Part shown: positions 32,205-39,173 of the stretch, piece after piece
How positions within the stretch are numbered: position 1 is the first letter of the stretch
Layout of the letters: every line of letters starts with the position of its first letter
Notes under the pieces: generated by a model
What the model saw: only the letters and a program-made list of their open reading frames with translations
Told to the model about the DNA's origin: nothing
Database searches by the model: none
NCBI GenBank assembly: GCA_017556145.1
Contig: JAFZCU010000087.1
Coordinates: forward strand, 1 to 45,281
DNA: 45,281 nucleotides
Direction: 5' to 3'
Source of the DNA: Prevotella sp.
GTDB lineage: Bacteria > Bacteroidota > Bacteroidia > Bacteroidales > Bacteroidaceae
Made by a program: the position numbers and the translations under genes

Positions 32205-33011
32205 TCAGCGTTTAGTGGGCGTTACGATGCCGCCACCGATATAGGCGATGCAGATGCCTTTCTCCCACTGTTTACGGATATAATCCTTGGGATCGTCGGG
32301 ACTAACCTGAAGGTTCTGGAAACGCTCATCGCCATAGGCATAGTTGCCGAAGGTGACGATGTACTTGCCGCCGCCATAGGCCACCTGATGCAAGTTGAAG
32401 CCACGGTTCCACACTTCCGACTGGATACTGCGCATCATATCATTGTTGGTGTCGGATGTGAAATAGCCCTGGGATACGAACTTGGAGTTCTGACTCATGA
32501 CAACGAGCCACTGCTTGCCGTCGAAGGCAAGGTCAGTAATGCTGAAGCCATCTCTCTTCTGCTCGGCAATCCATGGGGCAAGGTTGTCCCAGGTGTTCTG
32601 CCAGATAATCTGACGACTGATGCCGCTACCCTGCGAGAGTACCACCAGCCACTGGCTGTGGCTGCGCGACATCGAAGTGATGGCATAGCCCTCCTGCGTC
32701 TTCTGGGCAATCCACTCCTCGGGCCAGGCATCGCTGACGAGATAGGTCTGCATGGTATAAGGCGTGTTGCCGGCCATGATGACAAACCATCCCTCGCCCG
32801 TATAGGCCGCCGTCACGATACGCTTGCCCTGATCCCAACAAGCCACGATGTCTTTCTGGTCGATGCTCTCTGAGCCATAGGCAAACCACGTCTGGGCGGT
32901 GTAGGGAAGCCCGGACTCAGAGATCAACAATGTCTTGTCCTGCGCAACTGCAGCCGTTGCCGATAACTGCATCAGCAATACGGCCATCAAGAGTTTTTTC
33001 ATCATTCTCAT
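32205..33011 (-). CDS. Secreted DUF7477-like repeat protein (268 aa)
   Basis: Signal peptide MKKLLMAVLLMQLSATAAVA (start could be the ATG at 33011 or 33002). The mature part has repeats with the pattern W-(x)-V-V-(x)-S and W-I-x-x-K/Q-x-x-x-G-(F/Y), for example WLVVLSQGSGISRQIIW and WLVVMSQNSKFVSQGYF, as in the DUF7477 domain also found in casein-kinase-like proteins. Its binding partner is unknown. It sits directly upstream of the DUF1593 gene and downstream of GH115, in a probable carbohydrate-related unit. Confidence 0.75.
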   Translation of the reverse strand: MRMMKKLLMAVLLMQLSATAAVAQDKTLLISESGLPYTAQTWFAYGSESIDQKDIVACWDQGKRIVTAAYTGEGWFVIMAGNTPYTMQTYLVSDAWPEEWIAQKTQEGYAITSMSRSHSQWLVVLSQGSGISRQIIWQNTWDNLAPWIAEQKRDGFSITDLAFDGKQWLVVMSQNSKFVSQGYFTSDTNNDMMRSIQSEVWNRGFNLHQVAYGGGKYIVTFGNYAYGDERFQNLQVSPDDPKDYIRKQWEKGICIAYIGGGIVTPTKR

Positions 33012-33045
33012 CTTACTTTTTACTGATTACATACCTTTTCGGATG

Positions 33046-33053
33046 CAAAGATA
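33046..33053 (-). promoter_or_regulatory. -7 box upstream of the DUF7477/DUF1593 pair
   Basis: The minus strand reads TATCTTTG. No clear -33 motif is seen. It allows the pair to be transcribed apart from GH115. Confidence 0.5.
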
Positions 33054-33112
33054 ATAAAAAAGTAAATAAGTAAGAAAGTAAAATGGTAAAAAGATATTAA
33101 AATGTTCAATGC

Positions 33113-35587
33113 TCAGGGTCGTTTACAGGGCGACTCCTGACCGAAGAGGTACTGCGACTGATAACCGCCGGCATCGATCACAATCTTCTCGAAGACAATA
33201 CCGGGATGTTTCGGCTGCAACGTCAGACTATGCTCCCCATCTTTCTGCACCGGCAACTCCACCACCTTCTCCACCACACGGCGGGCAACGGCAGGATAGT
33301 ATTCTGAGTACATATAGGGCTGACGGTCGACGAGCGTCTTGTTGAAGTTCACCACCTGCGTTTCCCCGCCATCAAGGCTGACAGCACACTCGAAACCGCC
33401 GACATCGAGGAAGTCGAGCGTCGACTTCACGATGACATGGACCTTGACGGACTTCAAGTCTGAAGGTAGTGTGAAATGATAGGTCAACGCAGCATCACCG
33501 ACAGGCTTCGTATAAGGCGTCAAGGCAACGGCACTGCGGGTACGACCGTAATAGGGATAGGTGGTCCACTGCAAGCCTTCTGGCGCCGTAGCGCTATAAT
33601 AGTGCTCTGCCTCCATCGCCACATAGCCATTGCTGGGAGTAAAGGTATAGCCTCCTGCAATATTTTCATCGGCAACTATATTGACACGTGGCATCATATC
33701 GGCACGGAAGTTATCGTTCCAAGAGCGGTAACCGATGTGCTTCTGGATCATCATACCGTTCCACTTGCCGCCTGCGATATCGGTATTATAAGCCGCACAG
33801 AGCAGCGAGTCGCGACGGAAAGTCTCACGCACCCGCTCTGCCCAGAGGTTGGCATCAGGATTCTTGTTGGCGGCCAGATACTGGTTCATGGCGTGAGCAT
33901 AGTACATGTCGTAGAGGTTGGCCATCGCCTGCACTGGGAAGAGAATGAGCTGACGGTAGAAGTCGCGGGTCTCGGCAGGAACCTTCTCGTAGAGTCGCAG
34001 GGCGCGCAGTTCCAGCCGCTGGTAATCATCGGCTACCTGTCGCCACTCGCCCGTCTCAATATTATAGGTATGCGCATCGAGCATCTCAGGCGTGACACGG
34101 GCCATGTACTGACAGTTCTGATTGTAGATATCGGCAGCCTCTTCGGCAACACAGTTGCAGAACACGGAACTGAAGAAACGGCAGGTGTGGTCGATGACAG
34201 TCTGGACGGTATAGTCCTTCGGATGCCAGGCCATATCCATGAACAACTGGATGGGATATTCCATCGGCTTAAGGTCGCCGACATTGAGGATCCACATGCG
34301 CTGGATGCCGAAGTCGTAGGCCAGTGACAGTTGCTCGAACATCTGCTGTGTCTGGGTGACATTGAGCCATTTCGTGTTACGGGGAGCGCCCACATAGTCC
34401 ACGTGGTAATAGATGCCCCATCCACCCTTGCGGCTACGTTCGGCAGCGGTGGGCACACGACGGATATCGCCCCAGTTATCGTCGCTGATCAGGATCATCA
34501 CGTCGTCGGGCACACGGAGACCGGCATCGTAATAATCCTGCACCTCCTTATACAAGGCCCATACCTGGGTGGTCTTATCGGCAGGCTTGCCCGTCACTTC
34601 CTTGATAATACGGCGCTGGTTGTCGATGATATTTTCAAGCAGTTTTGTATCGGCCGTCGCGCTCATGGCCTCGTCGCCATCACCACGCATACCGATGGTG
34701 ACTATGTCGTCGGTGCCCTTCATGCGCTCGATACCCTCACGGAAGAAACGGTCGAGGTTGTCCTTGTTCGTCTGGTAGTTCCAGGCACCCCACTCCTGAC
34801 GACGACGTGCATATTCCTGATGGTTACGGGCCATCGGCTCATGGTGAGAGGTGCCAATGATGACACCCATCTCATCGGCCACCTTCGGGTTCTCAGGATC
34901 GTCGGCATAGAAAGCCCAGCCCCACATGGCCGGCCAGAGGAAATTACCCTTCAGGCGGAGAATCAGTTCGAAAACCTTCTCATAGAAATGGTGATCGCCA
35001 TAATTGGTGCCGAAGGTGTTCTTCACCCATGTTGTCAGACAGGGCGCCTCATCATTGAGGAAAAGGCCACGAAAACGCACCGCAGGTTCGCCATCGGTGT
35101 ATTCACCTTTCTTTATATATAATGTTTCGTGTTGTTCAATGGGTACATCTGCCCAGTAATACCAAGGCGAGACACCCATCTGCCTGGTCAGTTCGTAGAT
35201 GCCGAACACGGTGCCACGCTTGTCGCTACCGGCAATAACCAGTTGGTCGCCAATGGTCTTGATGATGTATTTCTCAGTCTTGCCTTTCAGGTCGCGGAGC
35301 TCGCCTCTCTTCACCCATTGGTCAATCTGCTTGTTGACGCCAACCGTACCCACGAGAATCCGGGCACTCTCCGAAACAGGGAGCTGTTTATGGGTGACCT
35401 TCTCAAAATCTGTTTGTAGGTTGGCGACGGCTCTCTGGACACAACTGTGCTCACGACCATCGAATGAAACACTTGCACCTTGCAGGGAAAGCACGTCTGC
35501 AGATGTCTGGAATACAACAAAAGGCTCGGCAGCTTCCGAACCAAGTGTCGCCACAATGGCGAGTAGGGAAATCAAAAACCTTTTCAT
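33113..35587 (-). CDS. GH115 alpha-glucuronidase (824 aa)
   Basis: Removes glucuronic or 4-O-methyl-glucuronic acid from xylan, both internal and terminal. A signal peptide (MKRFLISLLAIVATLGSEAA) gives export. Family features seen: the N-terminal carbohydrate-related domain, AGSDKRGTVFGIYELTRQ, GVSPWYYWADVP, RFRGLFLNDEAP, FLWPAMWGWAFY, IIGTSHHEPMARN and MILISDDNWGDIRR in the TIM-barrel, and C-terminal beta domains. The length (824) fits GH115. It lies with GH3 and GH43-like genes, supporting xylan or related hemicellulose use. It has its own promoter (35611-35618). Confidence 0.93.
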   Translation of the reverse strand: MKRFLISLLAIVATLGSEAAEPFVVFQTSADVLSLQGASVSFDGREHSCVQRAVANLQTDFEKVTHKQLPVSESARILVGTVGVNKQIDQWVKRGELRDLKGKTEKYIIKTIGDQLVIAGSDKRGTVFGIYELTRQMGVSPWYYWADVPIEQHETLYIKKGEYTDGEPAVRFRGLFLNDEAPCLTTWVKNTFGTNYGDHHFYEKVFELILRLKGNFLWPAMWGWAFYADDPENPKVADEMGVIIGTSHHEPMARNHQEYARRRQEWGAWNYQTNKDNLDRFFREGIERMKGTDDIVTIGMRGDGDEAMSATADTKLLENIIDNQRRIIKEVTGKPADKTTQVWALYKEVQDYYDAGLRVPDDVMILISDDNWGDIRRVPTAAERSRKGGWGIYYHVDYVGAPRNTKWLNVTQTQQMFEQLSLAYDFGIQRMWILNVGDLKPMEYPIQLFMDMAWHPKDYTVQTVIDHTCRFFSSVFCNCVAEEAADIYNQNCQYMARVTPEMLDAHTYNIETGEWRQVADDYQRLELRALRLYEKVPAETRDFYRQLILFPVQAMANLYDMYYAHAMNQYLAANKNPDANLWAERVRETFRRDSLLCAAYNTDIAGGKWNGMMIQKHIGYRSWNDNFRADMMPRVNIVADENIAGGYTFTPSNGYVAMEAEHYYSATAPEGLQWTTYPYYGRTRSAVALTPYTKPVGDAALTYHFTLPSDLKSVKVHVIVKSTLDFLDVGGFECAVSLDGGETQVVNFNKTLVDRQPYMYSEYYPAVARRVVEKVVELPVQKDGEHSLTLQPKHPGIVFEKIVIDAGGYQSQYLFGQESPCKRP

Positions 35588-35610
35588 GCTTGACAGATTA
35601 TTTACGGCTG

Positions 35611-35618
35611 CAAAGGTA
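35611..35618 (-). promoter_or_regulatory. -7 box of GH115
   Basis: The minus strand reads TACCTTTG; leader about 17 nt. Confidence 0.6.
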
Positions 35619-35698
35619 ATAAAAATCTGTCGCGCTCCTTTTTAAGTATGTCACAATTGTTTTTGCTTTTGTTTCATACTTAAAATCTTCTGTTCTTT

Positions 35699-35776
35699 TT
35701 ACTTATTGATAAGTGCTACAGCCTTTGATTTTACAACAGAAACGAGTTTAATGGCTACATAATTCAAAATAATCAT
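35699..35776 (-). CDS. Possible small protein, 25 aa, cationic and amphipathic
   Basis: A short open frame (starts MIILNYVAIKLVSVVKSK) lies downstream of a full-consensus promoter (35825-35856) and 16-20 nt after a purine-rich AAAGAGG. It has four Lys, no acidic residues and a hydrophobic face. It may be a small peptide or chance. There is no homology evidence. Confidence 0.3.
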   Translation of the reverse strand: MIILNYVAIKLVSVVKSKAVALINK

Positions 35777-35824
35777 ACGTCTAATACCTCTTTAAAATGT
35801 TATCCTATGTTCTTAAATCCGGTG

Positions 35825-35856
35825 CAAAGGTACGACTGTGTTCGCACACAGACAAA
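35825..35856 (-). promoter_or_regulatory. Full-consensus promoter with a palindrome in the spacer
   Basis: On the minus strand TTTG (35853-35856), a 20-bp spacer and TACCTTTG (35825-35832). The spacer holds CTGTGT (35836-35841) and ACACAG (35846-35851), a 6-bp inverted repeat that could bind a regulator. It could drive GH115 from a second, longer leader (about 230 nt), or the small frame at 35699. Confidence 0.65.
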
Positions 35857-35912
35857 TTTTAAAGCATAAAACATAGGGATTCTACCATCTTCTTGACGCA
35901 CATCAACCGAGT

Positions 35913-38156
35913 CTATTTCCGACGGGCACCAAAACGATAGCCGACGCCTAACATCAGGTTGTTAGGATATTGGAAACTATAGAGGCTGTAGCCGATGTGA
36001 AGGAACACCTTGGGTGAAAGTGCGGCTTTTAAGGCCAGGATTTCATAAAAGCCCTTGAAATGGGCACTGCCCGCATTGATAAAGTTGTGACCGATGCCGA
36101 AATTAACCGTGAAATACGGCATCACATATTCCGCACGCACGGAAAGACCTGCCGTAACCTGACGATACCAGGACGGTGTGCGAAGAAGATCTTCCGGTGA
36201 GATGGAGGATACATCCGCGGTCTCAGTCTCATCCTTACCCTCCTGCTCTGACTCACTGCCGGCAGTTTTCGCCTTGGGATTCTCGGCCGTAAGGTTGGCG
36301 CTGTGGTCATAATACAAATCCAGCGAAGCACCCACATTCAACCAGTGATTCAGGTTATACATCGGATTAACATTGACACCCACCACCCCATACGTACCTG
36401 ACAGGGTATACGATCCAAGAGCCGTTTCCGCCCCTCTGCGTTTCCAACCGCCAAACACGACGACATCGGTACTCCAATGTTTCTGGAAAGCAGGTAGCGG
36501 ACCATCGGCAGGCTGCTGCTCCGGTCGGTCGATATAATAGGCCAACGACAACTTCGCCGAAGCGACATTCAGTCCGGCATTGGGCATCGATGTATTGCCA
36601 TTGCTGAAATGAGAAGCGGTCAATCCGATGTTCAAATCAAACTGCCGGGAAAGCATCCAGCGTAGATAGACACCGAAGTCCATATAGGCCGTCATCTTCG
36701 AACCGATTACGTGGTTCGATACCCGGTCGGTCTCATTGTAGGAATGCCAGCCATAGGCCACACCGAAATCCCACTCATAGTTGAGGGCTAACTTTGGCGA
36801 TAAGGTCTTGATGGTGGCTCCCTGGAAAAGATAGGCGGAAACGGGATTGCCAATCTGATGGTTCAGATGGTGATAACCCAAACCCACACCCTGATAGGCT
36901 CCTTTATAGATACGGGCCTGCTCGGAATCGGGCGAGGGCATGAAGGAATACTTCAGACGCGTGGTGAAATACTGGTTCATCGTACGCACCTCGGGATTAT
37001 AGCCCTCAAGATAACGGTTGGTGTGCAGCACGGCACCATCAATGACCTCCGCCTCCAAACGGTGGACGACAGGTGCGGAACCCCATTTCTGCAAACGCTT
37101 GTATTCCTCTTTGGTCAGTCGCATGAAAGAACCATGCTGGGGCCCAGTCACCCCCTCAATATCCACGGGGTCGGAGAAATTGCGCAGATACTTGTCAGCC
37201 TTGCAGATACGGTAGTGACGGGGTTTGGAGGAATACTCGATATAAGCCACGCGCCAGGTATCATCGCCTATCAATTGGAAGGCACTCGACCCCTCGCACT
37301 TCTTCTTTCCTTCAAAACTGACATAGTCATCCTCTACCGGCTCACCCCATCCATAGGTCAGATGTTCCGATGTAGCCGTATAGATACCAGGCTTTCCACC
37401 TTCCTTCTTTATCAGCATGTGGTAAAGACCGTCGCTTTCCAAGTAGTTGATATCGGCATCGATGGTGGCATAACCCCAGTCGAAAAGGATACGGGGCTTT
37501 GTCAGTTTGGTAAACGACTTGTCGGCATACGAATAATACATCCGGTCATAACCTTCCTCACCACGGTTCCACATGGAGTAGTAAATCATATAACCGCCCC
37601 TGTCACCATCAGGCCATTCATAGTGGGGATCCCAGAAAATCTGCGGGGCCCATACGCGATTGATGGTACTCCAATCCTGATAAGGACCCGGCGACTGCGG
37701 ATCGCAGAAAATAGCATCACCCTTGCGATAGTCAAAAGAAACGCTGGTCCAATGGATGAGGTCGTCGCTCTTAAGCAGGTCGATGCCGTAGTTGTCCCAT
37801 TCGCTCTGCTTACCCAGGGCTTTGGTCATGCCGTTGTTCATATCCGTCGTCACCATCACATAGCCCTTGCCATCCCAACTTCGGGTGATATAGGCATCAC
37901 GCTGCCCCCCCTCGATACGGGCATGCGCCTTGGCGTCCATCACAGGCTCGCCCCCAAGGACATCCTCATAATGGTAACCGTCGCGACTCAAAGCAAAGGC
38001 CGTCCATTGCCCACGATCGCTCATGTGGCAATAGAGATAGCCATAGTCGCCTTTCTGGAGATTCTGTGCTTGAACAGGGGAAAAAGAAAAAAGGTGAAAT
38101 AAGAGGACTATTGCCATCCAACCACTCATCGTCGCTATTCTGCCAATAGTCCCCAT
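35913..38156 (-). CDS. GH43-like domain fused to a PagL-like outer-membrane barrel (747 aa)
   Basis: A single unbroken frame joins two families. A signal peptide ends near residue 30. Residues 35-355 look like a five-bladed GH43-type glycosidase: DGKGYVMVTTDMN, WAPQIFWDPHYEWPDG, CEGSSAF (Glu288) and the family-typical HGSFMRLT (341-348). Residues about 365-747 match the Bacteroidales acyloxyacyl-hydrolase/PagL-type barrel: YQGVGLGYHHLNHQIGNPVS, LFQGATIKTLSPKL, EWDFGVAYGW and ASHFSNGNTSMPNAGLN with His516 and Ser518 in the PagL H-x-S positions, ending in a strand LMLGVGYRFGARRK. A glycosidase anchored by an integral barrel is unusual. An acidic insert (about 640-665) lies in a loop. It is in one operon with the OmpA lipoprotein (28-bp gap). 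Confidence 0.85.
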   Translation of the reverse strand: MGTIGRIATMSGWMAIVLLFHLFSFSPVQAQNLQKGDYGYLYCHMSDRGQWTAFALSRDGYHYEDVLGGEPVMDAKAHARIEGGQRDAYITRSWDGKGYVMVTTDMNNGMTKALGKQSEWDNYGIDLLKSDDLIHWTSVSFDYRKGDAIFCDPQSPGPYQDWSTINRVWAPQIFWDPHYEWPDGDRGGYMIYYSMWNRGEEGYDRMYYSYADKSFTKLTKPRILFDWGYATIDADINYLESDGLYHMLIKKEGGKPGIYTATSEHLTYGWGEPVEDDYVSFEGKKKCEGSSAFQLIGDDTWRVAYIEYSSKPRHYRICKADKYLRNFSDPVDIEGVTGPQHGSFMRLTKEEYKRLQKWGSAPVVHRLEAEVIDGAVLHTNRYLEGYNPEVRTMNQYFTTRLKYSFMPSPDSEQARIYKGAYQGVGLGYHHLNHQIGNPVSAYLFQGATIKTLSPKLALNYEWDFGVAYGWHSYNETDRVSNHVIGSKMTAYMDFGVYLRWMLSRQFDLNIGLTASHFSNGNTSMPNAGLNVASAKLSLAYYIDRPEQQPADGPLPAFQKHWSTDVVVFGGWKRRGAETALGSYTLSGTYGVVGVNVNPMYNLNHWLNVGASLDLYYDHSANLTAENPKAKTAGSESEQEGKDETETADVSSISPEDLLRTPSWYRQVTAGLSVRAEYVMPYFTVNFGIGHNFINAGSAHFKGFYEILALKAALSPKVFLHIGYSLYSFQYPNNLMLGVGYRFGARRK

Positions 38157-38184
38157 ATTTCACCTTTACACTGAAAAAACTTTC

Positions 38185-39039
38185 TTATTTGTCTGTATCA
38201 GGAGCCTCGCCTATCAGATCCATAAACTCGTCGAGCTTCGGCGTGATGATGATCTGCGTACGGCGGTTGCGCTGCTTGCCGACCTCGGTATCATTGGTGG
38301 CGATGGGGTTATACTCACCACGACCACCGGCTGTCAGACGCTTCGGGTCCACACCGTAGTCGTTCTGCAAAGCCTGCACAACACTCGATGCACGCAGGGC
38401 AGAGAGGTCCCAGTTGTTACGGATGTTGGTCTTGGAAATGGGCACATTGTCGGTATTACCCTCGATCAGCACGTCGTAGTCCTTGTAGTCCTTGATGATC
38501 TTGGCAATCTTTGACAGCGTTTCAGCTGCGCGGGCATTGATCTCATACGAGCCGCTCTTGTAGAGCATGTTGTCGGCTAATGAGATATAGACCACACCCT
38601 TCAGCACCTGCACATCAACCTCCTTCATCTCCTCCTTCGTAAGCGAACGGGTCAGATTGTTGGTAAGCACCATATTGAGCGAGTCGCTCTTCGACTTCAC
38701 CTCCACCAGGTGACGGATGTACTGGTTCGACTCATTGATTTGGTCAACAAGTTTCTCGATAGAGATATTGTTCTGCGAAGCGTTCGTCAGACTCTTGTCA
38801 AGCGATGCCTGCAGTTTGGCGTACTTATCCTCAGCATTCTTAAGGAGCTGCTGCATACCGCGCTGCTGCTCTTCCAAGCTGGCAATACGGGCATTCTTGG
38901 CAGCCAGGTCTTCCTTGGCAGCCTGGAGACTCTCGTTGAGCGTTTTGTTCGTTGTCTGGCATTCCACCAAATCTTTCTTACTAGCGCAACTGCTCAGTAT
39001 CAGGGCAGATACGGCTATCAAAATCATACTTTTTTTCAT
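38185..39039 (-). CDS. OmpA-family lipoprotein with coiled coil (284 aa)
   Basis: Links outer membrane to peptidoglycan. The signal peptide ends with a lipobox LSSC (Cys18). A long coiled coil (about 25-100, with LQAAKEDLAAKNARIASLEE) leads to a C-terminal OmpA domain (about 140-270) with the peptidoglycan-binding signature: EGNTDNVPI, NWDLSALRASSVVQAL, GRGEYNPIATN and QRNRRTQIII. It is expected in the periplasm, anchored in the outer membrane. It is followed after 28 bp by the GH43-PagL-like gene, giving an outer-membrane operon. The promoter is divergent to the aminopeptidase promoter. Confidence 0.93.
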   Translation of the reverse strand: MKKSMILIAVSALILSSCASKKDLVECQTTNKTLNESLQAAKEDLAAKNARIASLEEQQRGMQQLLKNAEDKYAKLQASLDKSLTNASQNNISIEKLVDQINESNQYIRHLVEVKSKSDSLNMVLTNNLTRSLTKEEMKEVDVQVLKGVVYISLADNMLYKSGSYEINARAAETLSKIAKIIKDYKDYDVLIEGNTDNVPISKTNIRNNWDLSALRASSVVQALQNDYGVDPKRLTAGGRGEYNPIATNDTEVGKQRNRRTQIIITPKLDEFMDLIGEAPDTDK

Positions 39040-39072
39040 AATTGTCTCAATTTAATAATTCCAAATCGGATG

Positions 39073-39101
39073 CAAATTTACATTAATGTCGCAAAAAACA
39101 A
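39073..39101 (-). promoter_or_regulatory. Promoter of the OmpA gene
   Basis: On the minus strand TTG (39099-39101), 18-bp spacer, TAAATTTG (39073-39080). Confidence 0.5.
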
Positions 39102-39108
39102 TGAAAAC

Positions 39109-39142
39109 TTTGGCGGAATTATAATTATTTTAATTAAATTTG
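39109..39142 (+). promoter_or_regulatory. Promoter of the aminopeptidase/purL unit
   Basis: TTTG (39109-39112), a 22-bp spacer and TAAATTTG (39135-39142); leader about 25 nt. Confidence 0.5.
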
Positions 39143-39173
39143 CACACGAAAACCAAATAAAGCACCCGAAAAG

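Larger units (their letters stand above)
35588..35912. other. Intergenic region between GH115 and the fusion gene
   Basis: Holds two minus-strand promoters (35611-35618 and 35825-35856), a possible 25-codon frame (35699-35776) and AT-rich sequence. No larger gene is supported. Confidence 0.6.

Noticed and set aside
36858..38102. Plus-strand 414-codon frame opposite the GH43-PagL-like gene
   Set aside because: The minus strand carries the recognisable domains and signal peptide.
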